Shown here piece after piece: positions 8,037 through 15,736 of a stretch of 39,283 bases of DNA. This DNA is from Comamonadaceae bacterium (lineage in GTDB: Bacteria > Pseudomonadota > Gammaproteobacteria > Burkholderiales > Burkholderiaceae_C). The notes beneath the pieces are model-generated. The model made no database searches. It was given only the letters and a program-made list of their open reading frames with translations, and had not been told where the DNA came from. A program made the position numbers and the translations under genes. Where the stretch lies: the NCBI GenBank assembly GCA_027486755.1, contig JAIXOM010000061.1, positions 1-39,283 of the forward strand, written 5' to 3'. Positions within the stretch are counted from its first letter, which is position 1; each line of letters opens with the position of its first letter.

Positions 8037-8845
8037 ACGCGGCCCAGCACAGCCCCACCATGACCCAGAAAAAAATCGGCGACGTCATCCTGGACGTCAA
8101 AAACATTTCGCTGAGCTTCGGCGGCGTCAAAGCCTTAACCGACATCTCCTTCAACGTCAAAGAGCACGAGATTCGCGCCATCATCGGGCCCAACGGCGCG
8201 GGCAAGAGTTCGATGCTCAATTGCATCAACGGCGTCTACAAGCCCCAGGAGGGCTCCATCACCTTTCGCGGCCAGACCTTCCGGCACATGAACAGCCACC
8301 AAGTGGCTGTCATGGGCGTGGCCCGCACCTTCCAGAACCTGGCCTTGTTCAAAGGCATGAGCGTGCTCGACAACATCATGTCGGGGCGTAACCTGAAGAT
8401 CAAGAGCAATCTGTTCATGCAGGCCCTGCGCTTAGGCCCGGCCGAGCGCGAGGAATTTGAGCACCGGGCCTTCGTCGAGCAGATCATCGACTTTCTGGAA
8501 ATCCAGCCCTACCGCAAGACTCCAGTCGGCCAACTGCCCTACGGCTTGCAAAAGCGGGTTGACCTGGGCCGAGCCCTGGCCATGGAGCCCCAGGTGCTGC
8601 TCCTCGACGAACCGATGGCGGGTATGAACGTCGAGGAAAAGCAGGACATGTGCCGCTTCGTTCTTGATGTCAACGACGAATTTGGCACCACCATCGTGCT
8701 GATCGAGCACGACATGGGCGTGGTGATGGACATCTCTGACCGCGTGGTCGTGCTCGACTACGGCAAGAAGATCGGCGACGGCATCCCCCAAGAAGTGCGC
8801 AACAACCCGGAAGTCATCAAGGCTTACCTGGGCACGTCCCACTGA
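8033..8845 (+). CDS. ABC transporter ATPase, LivG type
   Basis: A 270-aa cytoplasmic ATPase subunit of a branched-chain-amino-acid-type importer. Walker A is GPNGAGKSS (~53-61). The signature is the LivG-variant LPYGLQKRVDLGRAL, Walker B is VLLLDEPMAGMN and the H-loop is VLIEHDMGVVMD. The GTG start at 8033 overlaps the ligase stop (GTGA) and has AAGG 8 nt upstream. The alternative is the ATG at 8060 (MTQKKIGD), which better matches where many homologues begin but has no Shine-Dalgarno. It would pair with the second ATPase at 12415 to power the two permeases encoded next. Confidence 0.92.
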   Translation: MNAAQHSPTMTQKKIGDVILDVKNISLSFGGVKALTDISFNVKEHEIRAIIGPNGAGKSSMLNCINGVYKPQEGSITFRGQTFRHMNSHQVAVMGVARTFQNLALFKGMSVLDNIMSGRNLKIKSNLFMQALRLGPAEREEFEHRAFVEQIIDFLEIQPYRKTPVGQLPYGLQKRVDLGRALAMEPQVLLLDEPMAGMNVEEKQDMCRFVLDVNDEFGTTIVLIEHDMGVVMDISDRVVVLDYGKKIGDGIPQEVRNNPEVIKAYLGTSH

Positions 8846-8865
8846 ACGAACCAGAGAACCACGCT

Positions 8866-9795
8866 ATGGCCTTCTTTCTTGAAACCCTGCTCGGCGGCCT
8901 GATGGCCGGCATGCTGTACGCCCTGGTGGCCCTGGGCTTCGTGCTCATCTTCAAAGCTTCTGGCGTGTTCAATTTCGCGCAAGGCGCCATGGTGCTGTTC
9001 GCCGCCCTGGCCATGGCGCGGTTTTCGGAGTGGATTCCCCAATGGACGGGCCTGGACAACAAGATCATCGCCAATGTGCTGGCCTTCATCGTCGCGGGTC
9101 TGTTCATGCTGGCCTTTGCCTACCTGGTCGAGCGCTGGGTGCTGCGCCATCTGGTCAACCAGGAAGGCGTGACCCTGCTGATGGCCACGCTGGGCATCAC
9201 CTACTTCCTGGACGGGCTGGGTCAGACCATTTTCGGCAGCGCCGTCTACCGCATCGACATAGGCATGCCCAAGGAGCCGGTCTTCGTGATGGACACGGTG
9301 TTCGAAGGCGGCCTGCTGGTGAGCAAGGAAGACCTGATTGCCGCCCTGATCGCCGCCTGCCTGGTGATGTGCCTGAGCCTGTTTTTTCAAAAAACTCCTA
9401 CGGGTCGAGCCCTGCGCGCGGTGGCCGATGACCACCAGGCCGCCCAGTCGATCGGCATTCCGCTCAATCGCATGTGGGTCATCGTGTGGTTCGTGGCCGG
9501 GCTGACCGCCCTGGTGGCCGGCATGATCTGGGGCTCAAAGATCGGCGTGCAGTTTTCGCTCACCACCGTGGCGCTCAAGGCCCTGCCGGTGATCATTCTG
9601 GGCGGACTGACCTCGGTCCCCGGCGCCATCATCGGCGGACTGATCATCGGCGTGGGGGAAAAGCTCTCTGAAATCTACCTCGGTCCCATGATAGGCGGCG
9701 GCATTGAGCTGTGGTTCGCCTATGTGCTCGCCCTGGTGTTCCTGCTGTTCAGGCCCCAAGGGCTGTTCGGCGAAAAGATCATTGATCGAGTTTGA
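8866..9795 (+). CDS. ABC transporter permease, LivH type
   Basis: A 309-aa inner-membrane permease with about eight hydrophobic segments. It begins FFLETLLGGLMAGMLYALVA, the standard LivH N-terminus, and has the TGRALRAVADDHQAAQSIGI cytoplasmic coupling segment where the ATPase docks. It has GLTSVPGAIIGGLIIG near the C-terminus. It follows the ATPase gene by 20 bp and precedes the second permease by 12 bp, so it is part of one operon. A moderate Shine-Dalgarno (CAGAGAACC) precedes the ATG. Confidence 0.93.
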   Translation: MAFFLETLLGGLMAGMLYALVALGFVLIFKASGVFNFAQGAMVLFAALAMARFSEWIPQWTGLDNKIIANVLAFIVAGLFMLAFAYLVERWVLRHLVNQEGVTLLMATLGITYFLDGLGQTIFGSAVYRIDIGMPKEPVFVMDTVFEGGLLVSKEDLIAALIAACLVMCLSLFFQKTPTGRALRAVADDHQAAQSIGIPLNRMWVIVWFVAGLTALVAGMIWGSKIGVQFSLTTVALKALPVIILGGLTSVPGAIIGGLIIGVGEKLSEIYLGPMIGGGIELWFAYVLALVFLLFRPQGLFGEKIIDRV

Positions 9796-9807
9796 AAGAC
9801 AGCCTCC

Positions 9808-10884
9808 ATGTTCTACCGCGAGAACGGTCAATTCAAGACCACCTACAAAGCAGACCAGCAAATCTTTCCGATTGCCCAAGACCGCTGGGCCATTGCGGCG
9901 CTGCTGCTCATCGGATTCGTGGCTGTACCCTTGCTGGCCGACGAATACTACTTCAAAGCCATCTTGATTCCTTTCGTGATCCTCTCCATGGCCGCGCTGG
10001 GGGTGAACATTCTGGTCGGCTACTGCGGCCAGATCTCACTGGGCTCGGGGGCCTTCATGGCCGTGGGCGCTTACATGGCCTACAACACCTTCGTCCGCGT
10101 CGAGGGCATGCCACTGATCGTGGCCCTGCTGGCCGGCGGCCTGTCCGCCATGGTCCTGGGCATCTTGTTTGGCATCCCCAGCCTGCGGGTCAAGGGCCTG
10201 TACCTGGCGGTGGCGACTCTGGCTGCGCAATTTTTCTGCGATTGGGCTTTTGCGCGAATAGGCTGGTTCACCAACAACAGCTCCTCCGGCTCGGTGGCCG
10301 TCTCGGGCCTGAGCCTGCTGGGCTGGGACATCAACACGCCAGCCAGAAAATACCTCTTCTGTCTGGGCCTGACGGTGCTGGTGGCCTTGCTGGCCAAGAA
10401 CCTGGTGCGCGGCGCCATCGGCCGCGAATGGATGGCCATCCGCGACATGGATGTGGCGGCCGCGGTGATCGGCATCCGCCCGATGTACGCCAAGCTCAGC
10501 GCATTTGCGGTGAGTTCCTTCATCGTCGGCATGGCTGGGGTGCTTTGGGCCTTTGTTCACCTGGGCTCCTGGGAGCCGCTGGCCTTCTCGATCGACCGCT
10601 CATTTCAGCTGTTGTTCATCGTCATCATCGGCGGGCTGGGATCGATCATGGGCAGCTTCTTCGGCGCCGCCTTCATCGTGGTGCTGCCCATTGCGCTCAA
10701 CCAGGTGCTGCCAGCCATCGGCTCGCTGGTGGGCCTGACCGTCTCCACCGCCATGATTTCCCACGCCGAGTACATGATCTTCGGTGCCCTGATCGTGTGG
10801 TTCCTGATTGCAGAACCCCACGGCCTGGCCAGGTTGTGGAGCATCGGCAAACAAAAACTCAGGCTCTGGCCTTTCCCGCACTGA
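9808..10884 (+). CDS. ABC transporter permease, LivM type
   Basis: A 358-aa permease of the LivM branch. After a hydrophilic N-terminal 30 residues it has about nine membrane segments, including the typical LGVNILVGYCGQISLGSGAF and the GLYLAVATLAAQFFCDW region. The docking loop is GREWMAIRDMDVAAAVIGI. It would form the heterodimeric channel with the LivH-type subunit encoded just upstream. An 83-bp gap with a hairpin separates it from the binding-protein gene. Confidence 0.93.
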   Translation: MFYRENGQFKTTYKADQQIFPIAQDRWAIAALLLIGFVAVPLLADEYYFKAILIPFVILSMAALGVNILVGYCGQISLGSGAFMAVGAYMAYNTFVRVEGMPLIVALLAGGLSAMVLGILFGIPSLRVKGLYLAVATLAAQFFCDWAFARIGWFTNNSSSGSVAVSGLSLLGWDINTPARKYLFCLGLTVLVALLAKNLVRGAIGREWMAIRDMDVAAAVIGIRPMYAKLSAFAVSSFIVGMAGVLWAFVHLGSWEPLAFSIDRSFQLLFIVIIGGLGSIMGSFFGAAFIVVLPIALNQVLPAIGSLVGLTVSTAMISHAEYMIFGALIVWFLIAEPHGLARLWSIGKQKLRLWPFPH

Positions 10885-10898
10885 TTTTTCACTGGGCG

Positions 10899-10924
10899 GG
10901 CAAGCGGTTGACACCTCGCTTGCC
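10899..10924 (+). repeat. Hairpin between LivM-type permease and binding-protein gene
   Basis: GGCAAGCG (10899-10906) and CGCTTGCC (10917-10924) form a perfect 8-bp stem with a 10-nt loop. There is no T-run after it, so it is not a classical terminator. It lies 44 bp before the binding-protein start and could protect or bound the transcript. Confidence 0.55.
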
Positions 10925-10967
10925 GGCTCGCACACGGTTCCATGGTGTTCATTAAGGAGATAAAGAG

Positions 10968-12305
10968 ATGAAACTGAGAAAAATTGCGCTCACGGCCGCA
11001 CTGGCAGCCGCCAGCTTGGCAGCAACCCTGGGGGCCTCGTCGGCTCTGGCCCAGGCCAAAGTCCAGTTCTTCCCCAGCCTGACCGGGCGCACTGGCCCCG
11101 TGGCACCCAATGCCACCCCGTTTGCCAACGGCTATGCGGATTACATGAAACTGGTCAACGCCCGCGGCGGCATCAACGGGGTGATGACTCTGGTTGAAGA
11201 ATGCGAGACGGCCTATGCCACCGACCGTGGTGTCGAGTGTTACGAGCGTCTGAAGGGCAAGCACGGCGGCGCCACCGTCTTCCAGCCCCTGTCGACCGGC
11301 ATCACCTTCGCCCTTACCGAAAAAGTGGCCGGCGACAAGATACCGCTGATCACCTCGGGTTATGGCCGCAGCGACTCTGCCGATGGCGGCGTGTTCAAGT
11401 GGAACTTCCCACTGATCGGCCACTATTGGGTGGCCGGCGACGCGGTGCTGCAGCACATTGCCAAGCAAGAAGGCGGCTGGGACAAGCTCAAAGGCAAAAA
11501 GATCGCGGTGGTCTACCACGACAGCCCCTTTGGCAAGGAACTGCTGCCCATCGTCCAAGAGCGCGCAGCCATGCACGGCTTTACCCTGCAGCTGCTGCCT
11601 GTCCCGGCGCCCGGTGTCGAGCAAAAAGCCGTCTGGCTGCAGGTTCGCCAGCAAAGGCCAGATTTCGTGGTCATGCAGACCTGGGGGGTGATGACGCCCA
11701 CGGCCATCCGCGAAGCCATCGCGGTCGGTTATCCGCGTGAAAAAATGTTCGGCACCTGGTGGTCGGGCGCGGAGCCGGACCTCAAGGACATCGGTGCCTC
11801 GGCCAAAGGCTACAGCGCGGTGATGATGCAACACGGCGCCGAGCCCCAGTCCGCGGTGGTCAAGGAAATCCTGAGCAAGGTCCATGACAAAGGCCAAGGT
11901 GTCGGCCCCAAGGATGAAGTCGGGCAGGTGCTCTACATGCGTGGCGTGGTCGGTGCGATGCTGGCGGTCGAAGGTGCCCGGGCTGCGCAGGAGCGCTTCA
12001 ACAAAGGCAAGCCGGTGACGCCCGAGCAGGCGCGCTGGGGCTATGAAAACCTGAACTTGACCCAAGCCAAGCTCGACGCCCTGGGCTTCAAGGGCGTGCT
12101 GCGGCCGATTTCCACCAGCTGCGTGGATCACATGGGCTCGGCCTGGGCCCGCGTACACACCTGGGACGGCGCCAAGTTCACCTGGGCCTCGGATTGGCTG
12201 CAGGCCGATGAACAGATCATCCGCCCCCTGGTCAAGGGCTCTGCGGAAAAGTATGCCGCCGAGAAGAAATGGACCCGTCGCACGCCGCAGGACTGCCAGT
12301 CCTGA
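10968..12305 (+). CDS. ABC transporter substrate-binding protein, LivK/periplasmic type
   Basis: A 445-aa periplasmic binding protein. Residues 1-28 form a Sec signal peptide (Lys/Arg start, hydrophobic core, ALA-Q cleavage at SSALAQA). The mature part has the type-1 periplasmic binding fold of the Leu/Ile/Val receptors (LTGRTGPVAPNATPFANGYADYMKLVNARGGING). It is larger than E. coli LivK (~370 aa), as are relatives that bind aromatic or other carboxylic acids, so the ligand is probably not an amino acid; this is inference. The gene has the strongest ribosome site in the window, AAGGAG at 10954-10959 with 8 nt spacing. That fits the need for more receptor than membrane subunits. Hairpins lie on both sides of it. 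Confidence 0.92.
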   Translation: MKLRKIALTAALAAASLAATLGASSALAQAKVQFFPSLTGRTGPVAPNATPFANGYADYMKLVNARGGINGVMTLVEECETAYATDRGVECYERLKGKHGGATVFQPLSTGITFALTEKVAGDKIPLITSGYGRSDSADGGVFKWNFPLIGHYWVAGDAVLQHIAKQEGGWDKLKGKKIAVVYHDSPFGKELLPIVQERAAMHGFTLQLLPVPAPGVEQKAVWLQVRQQRPDFVVMQTWGVMTPTAIREAIAVGYPREKMFGTWWSGAEPDLKDIGASAKGYSAVMMQHGAEPQSAVVKEILSKVHDKGQGVGPKDEVGQVLYMRGVVGAMLAVEGARAAQERFNKGKPVTPEQARWGYENLNLTQAKLDALGFKGVLRPISTSCVDHMGSAWARVHTWDGAKFTWASDWLQADEQIIRPLVKGSAEKYAAEKKWTRRTPQDCQS

Positions 12306-12314
12306 TGAGGCTTC

Positions 12315-12332
12315 CCCCGCAGCGCTGCGGGG
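12315..12332 (+). repeat. Perfect 18-bp palindrome, first of three hairpins
   Basis: CCCCGCAGCGCTGCGGGG is a perfect palindrome starting 10 nt after the binding-protein stop. As RNA it can form a strong GC stem. It is followed directly by two more hairpins and no T-run, so a role in mRNA stabilisation or partial attenuation is more likely than full termination. Confidence 0.75.
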
Positions 12333-12342
12333 CGTGTCCAAT

Positions 12343-12360
12343 CGCTGGCTTCGGCCAGCG
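12343..12360 (+). repeat. TTCG-tetraloop hairpin, second of three
   Basis: CGCTGGC-TTCG-GCCAGCG has a perfect 7-bp GC-rich stem closed by a UUCG tetraloop, one of the most stable RNA loops known. It lies between the palindrome at 12315 and the long hairpin at 12361. Confidence 0.8.
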
Positions 12361-12398
12361 ACCATGGGCAAGGCGGGGCGCCGGGCCTTGCCCATGGT
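12361..12398 (+). repeat. 14-bp stem hairpin, third of three
   Basis: ACCATGGGCAAGGC (12361-12374) pairs perfectly with GCCTTGCCCATGGT (12385-12398) around a 10-nt loop. It abuts the TTCG hairpin and ends 16 nt before the downstream ATPase start, close to its ribosome site (GAGGAA). It could influence initiation there as well as transcript decay. Confidence 0.8.
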
Positions 12399-12414
12399 CA
12401 ACGAGGAATCCAGC

Positions 12415-13224
12415 ATGAGTTCTCCCAGTATCGTTTTGAATGTCAACGGCATCGAGGTCATCTATAACCACGTGATCCTGGTGCTCAAGGGCGTCTCCTT
12501 GCAAGTGCCCGAGCGTGGCATCGTCGCCATCCTGGGCGGCAACGGCGCAGGCAAGACCACCACGCTCAGAGCGGTCTCCAACCTGCTCAAGGGCGAGCGG
12601 GGCGAGGTCACCAAAGGCAGCATCGAGCTGCGCGGCGAGCGCATTGAAAACCTCTCGCCGGCCGACCTGGTGCAGCGCGGCGTGGTGCAGGTGATGGAAG
12701 GGCGGCACTGCTTTGCCCACCTGACCATCGAGGAAAACCTGATGACCGGCAGCTACACACGCAAGGACAAGGCCGAGGTGGCGGCCAATCTGGAGAAGGT
12801 GTACGCCTACTTTCCGCGCCTGAAAACCCGCCGCAGCTCGCAGGCGGCTTACACCTCGGGCGGCGAGCAGCAAATGTGCGCCATCGGCCGCGCGCTGATG
12901 GCCAACCCCAACATGGTGCTGCTCGACGAGCCCTCCATGGGTCTGGCACCGCAGATCGTTGAAGAAGTGTTCGAGATCGTCAAGGACCTCAACCAAAAGG
13001 AAAAGGTCACCTTTTTGCTGGCCGAGCAGAACACCAACATGGCCCTGAAGTACGCCGACTATGGCTACATCATGGAGAGCGGGCGCGTGGTGATGGACGG
13101 CGCGGCCGCTGATTTGGCCAGCAACGAAGACGTCAAGGAGTTTTACCTGGGCGTGGGCGGCGGCGAGCGCAAGAGCTTCAAGGACGTCAAGAGCTACAAG
13201 CGCCGCAAACGCTGGCTGGCTTGA
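12415..13224 (+). CDS. ABC transporter ATPase, LivF type
   Basis: A 269-aa second ATPase of the importer. Walker A is GGNGAGKTT, the signature is YTSGGEQQMCAIGRAL, Walker B is MVLLDEPSMGL and the H-loop region is FLLAEQNTNMAL, all typical of LivF. The basic C-terminal tail (KSYKRRKRWLA) is longer than in E. coli LivF. The frame is open far upstream, overlapping the binding-protein gene. The ATG at 12415 with GAGGAA upstream matches the family N-terminus, so the longer form is rejected. A ligase-like gene follows 13 bp later with its ribosome site overlapping this stop. Confidence 0.92.
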   Translation: MSSPSIVLNVNGIEVIYNHVILVLKGVSLQVPERGIVAILGGNGAGKTTTLRAVSNLLKGERGEVTKGSIELRGERIENLSPADLVQRGVVQVMEGRHCFAHLTIEENLMTGSYTRKDKAEVAANLEKVYAYFPRLKTRRSSQAAYTSGGEQQMCAIGRALMANPNMVLLDEPSMGLAPQIVEEVFEIVKDLNQKEKVTFLLAEQNTNMALKYADYGYIMESGRVVMDGAAADLASNEDVKEFYLGVGGGERKSFKDVKSYKRRKRWLA

Positions 13225-13237
13225 AGGGGTGCGCGAC

Positions 13238-14485
13238 ATGAACATGCATTTCGACGCCCTGGAAACTCGCGCGCCCGCCCAACGCGAAGCCGCGCTGATG
13301 GCGGCCCTGCCCGCCCAGATCCGCCATGCCCAGCAGCACAGCCCCGCACTGTCGCGCGTGCTGCAGGACGTGGACGCCTCGCGCATCACCTCCCGCCAGG
13401 CGCTGGCGGGCTTGCCGGTCACGCGCAAGCACGCGTTGCTGGAGTTGCAAAAGGCCAGCCGCCCCAAGGACGCCTTCGGCGGTTTTGCCGCGGTGGTCAA
13501 GGGCCCGCAGATGCCGCGTATCTTCGCCTCGCCCGGCCCGATTTACGAGCCCGACGTGGCGGCGCAGGACTACTGGCGCATCGGTCGTGCCATGCACGCG
13601 GCCGGCTTTCGCTCGGGCGACCTGGTGCACAACAGCTTCAGTTACCACATGACCCCCGGCGCTTTCATGATGGAGTCGGGCGCGCATGCGCTGGGCTGCT
13701 CGGTGTTCCCGGCCGGTACCGGCCAGACCGAGCAACAACTGGCGGCGATCGTCGACCTGCAGCCACAGTGCTACAGCGGCACGCCTAGCTTTTTGCGCAT
13801 CTTGCTGGAAAAAGCCCAGGAAGCCGGCGTGGATGTGCCTTCCATCAATAGAGGCTTGGTCAGCGGCGAGGCCTGCCCACCGAGCCTGCGTGACTGGTTC
13901 AGCGCGCGAGGCGTGGATGTGTACCAGTGCTATGCCACGGCCGACCTGGGCCTGATCGCCTACGAGACGTCCGCGCGCGAGGGCCTGGTCATCGACGAAG
14001 GCGTGATCGTCGAGATCGTGCGCCCCGGCACGTGCGATCCGGTCCCCGAGGGTGAGGTGGGCGAGTTGGTGGTGACCACGCTCAATCCGCATTACCCCCT
14101 GATCCGCTTCGGTACCGGTGACTTGTCGGCGGTGCTGCCCGGGCCTTGCCCCACGGGACGAAGCAACCAGCGCATCAAAGGCTGGATGGGCCGGGCCGAC
14201 CAAACCACCAAGATCAAGGGCATGTTCGTGCACCCAGGCCAGGTGGCCGAGGTGGTCAAGCGCTTTCCAGAGGTGCTGCGCGCCCGGCTGGTGGTCAGCG
14301 GCGAAATGGCCAATGACCAGATGACGCTCAAGGTTGAAGCGCAGACTGCCAGCGAGGGCCTGCTCGAGCGCATTGGCGAAGCGGTACGCGATGTCACCAA
14401 GCTGCGAGGCACCATCGAGGTGCTGGCCCCGGGCAGCTTGCCCAACGACGGCAAGGTGATCGAAGATGCCCGCAGTTACAAATAA
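13238..14485 (+). CDS. PaaK-like adenylate-forming ligase with degenerate P-loop
   Basis: A 415-aa member of the phenylacetate-CoA ligase (PaaK) family by overall sequence. Recognisable parts are GDLVHNSFSYHMTPGAFMMESGAHALGC, TGQTEQQL, TPSFLRILLEKA, RFGTGDLS, RIKGWMGRADQTTKIKGMFVHP and the C-terminal NDGKVIED with the usual catalytic Lys. The family's Ser/Thr/Gly-rich ATP loop (SSGTTGKP) is replaced by ASPGPIYEP at ~97-105, and the A5 position reads YATAD. It may therefore use ATP differently, be a non-canonical ligase or be a binding protein. An aromatic-acid role is only suggested by homology. The start at 13238 has GAAGGGG 8 nt upstream, overlapping the end of the preceding ATPase gene. 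It closes the transporter cluster. Confidence 0.82.
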   Translation: MNMHFDALETRAPAQREAALMAALPAQIRHAQQHSPALSRVLQDVDASRITSRQALAGLPVTRKHALLELQKASRPKDAFGGFAAVVKGPQMPRIFASPGPIYEPDVAAQDYWRIGRAMHAAGFRSGDLVHNSFSYHMTPGAFMMESGAHALGCSVFPAGTGQTEQQLAAIVDLQPQCYSGTPSFLRILLEKAQEAGVDVPSINRGLVSGEACPPSLRDWFSARGVDVYQCYATADLGLIAYETSAREGLVIDEGVIVEIVRPGTCDPVPEGEVGELVVTTLNPHYPLIRFGTGDLSAVLPGPCPTGRSNQRIKGWMGRADQTTKIKGMFVHPGQVAEVVKRFPEVLRARLVVSGEMANDQMTLKVEAQTASEGLLERIGEAVRDVTKLRGTIEVLAPGSLPNDGKVIEDARSYK

Positions 14486-14579
14486 GTAAAAACCTTGAGA
14501 AACACCACAGATAAGGGATTGCCGATGCCCTAAGCGGGCGTCTGACTTCTAAAATCAAATTCCTTTTTTGGAGACATCA

Positions 14580-15569
14580 ATGAAAAAAATCATCGCTTTG
14601 GCGCTGATGGCTGCAGCAACGCTGAGCACCCAGGCGCAGACTTTCCCCGGTACCAAGCCGGTCACGCTGGTGGTGCCCTTTGCTGCCGGCGGCCCGACCG
14701 ACCGCGTCGCCCGCGATCTGGGCGAGGCCATGCGCAAGGTCATGGGCGGAAGCGCTAACTTCGTGGTCGAGAACATCGCTGGCGCCGGTGGCACCATCGC
14801 GCCGGCCCGGGTGGCCAAAGCCGCGCCAGACGGCCACACACTGCTGGTACACCATATCGGCATGGCGGCCACTGCGGTGCTGTACCGCAAGCTGGCCTAC
14901 AAGCCGCTGGAGGACTTCGAATACCTGGGCATGGTCAATGAAGTGCCCATGACCCTGATCGGCAAGCCCCAGTTGCCAGCCAACACCTACCGTGACTTCG
15001 AAAACTACATCCGCGCCAATGCCGGCAAGCTCAACATTGCCCATGCCGGCCTGGGCTCAGCCTCTCATTTGTGCGGACTGATGTGGCAGTCGCGCCTGCA
15101 AGCAGCTGAGGCCATGGTCACCATTCCTTTTGGCGGCACCGCACCGGCGATGAACGCACTGGTGGGTGGCCAGGTCGACGTGATGTGCGACCAGACCACC
15201 AACACCACCGGCCAGATTGAGGCCGGCCGGGTCAAGGCCTTTGCGGTGACCACCGCCCGGCCTTTGAGCAGCCACAAGCTGCTTAAAGACTACCCCACGC
15301 TCAACGAAATGGGCATGCGCGGCTTTGACCTGACCATCTGGCACGGTGTTTACGCCCCCAAGGGCACGCCGCCGGCAATCCTGGCTCAGCTCAACGACGC
15401 CCTGAAGAAGGCCCTGAAGGACCCCGAGTTCATCAAGAGGCAAGAAGGCCTGGGCGCTGTCGTGGTCAATGACAAGCGGGTTGAGCCAGCCAACCACAAG
15501 GCCTTCGTCGCCGGCGAAATCGCCAAGCTCAAGCCTGTCATCGAGGCCGCGGGCAAGTTCGCCGACTGA
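14580..15569 (+). CDS. TctC/Bug-family periplasmic receptor
   Basis: A 329-aa periplasmic tripartite tricarboxylate-type binding protein. A short signal peptide (1-19, MKKIIALALM start, cleavage near TQA-Q) is followed by the family opening VTLVVPFAAGGPTDRVARDLGE and the NIAGAGGTIAPARVAKAAPDG motif. Bug proteins bind carboxylates and related compounds. Those in Burkholderiales are numerous and often lack membrane partners, as here: no TctA or TctB gene is nearby. TTTTTTGGAGACATCA precedes the ATG with a good GGAG. It is followed by a clear terminator. Confidence 0.92.
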   Translation: MKKIIALALMAAATLSTQAQTFPGTKPVTLVVPFAAGGPTDRVARDLGEAMRKVMGGSANFVVENIAGAGGTIAPARVAKAAPDGHTLLVHHIGMAATAVLYRKLAYKPLEDFEYLGMVNEVPMTLIGKPQLPANTYRDFENYIRANAGKLNIAHAGLGSASHLCGLMWQSRLQAAEAMVTIPFGGTAPAMNALVGGQVDVMCDQTTNTTGQIEAGRVKAFAVTTARPLSSHKLLKDYPTLNEMGMRGFDLTIWHGVYAPKGTPPAILAQLNDALKKALKDPEFIKRQEGLGAVVVNDKRVEPANHKAFVAGEIAKLKPVIEAAGKFAD

Positions 15570-15590
15570 CAACAGGGAACACGCCGGCAA

Positions 15591-15617
15591 AAGCGCCTGC
15601 TGCCAGGCGCTTTTTTT
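15591..15617 (+). terminator. Rho-independent terminator after first TctC gene
   Basis: A perfect 9-bp stem AAGCGCCTG/CAGGCGCTT with a CTGC loop runs into seven Ts (15611-15617). It begins 22 bp after the stop codon. It separates the two receptor genes into different transcripts. Confidence 0.92.
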
Positions 15618-15665
15618 CGTACCATCAGCGCTTCGCTGACGCACCGGCAGAGCGTTTAATGCTTT

Positions 15666-15685
15666 GCCCTCTGGCGCTAGAGGGC
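15666..15685 (+). repeat. Hairpin upstream of second TctC gene
   Basis: GCCCTCT (15666-15672) and AGAGGGC (15679-15685) form a perfect 7-bp stem with a 6-nt loop, 51 bp before the second receptor start. A smaller stem, TCAGCG-CTT-CGCTGA, lies at 15625-15639. They may be leader structures or operator dyads; I cannot tell which. Confidence 0.5.
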
Positions 15686-15736
15686 CGCATGGCTTAAAAA
15701 CCCACCCTAGCTTCATCAGCTACCTAGGAGCCTTCC

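Noticed and set aside
10908..10936. TTGACA as a promoter for the binding-protein gene
   Set aside because: No -10 hexamer lies at 16-18 bp; the bases belong to the loop and stem of the hairpin there.
12208..12414. Longer LivF-type frame overlapping the binding-protein gene
   Set aside because: The extension is the binding-protein gene and the hairpin spacer read in another frame; the ATG at 12415 has a ribosome site.
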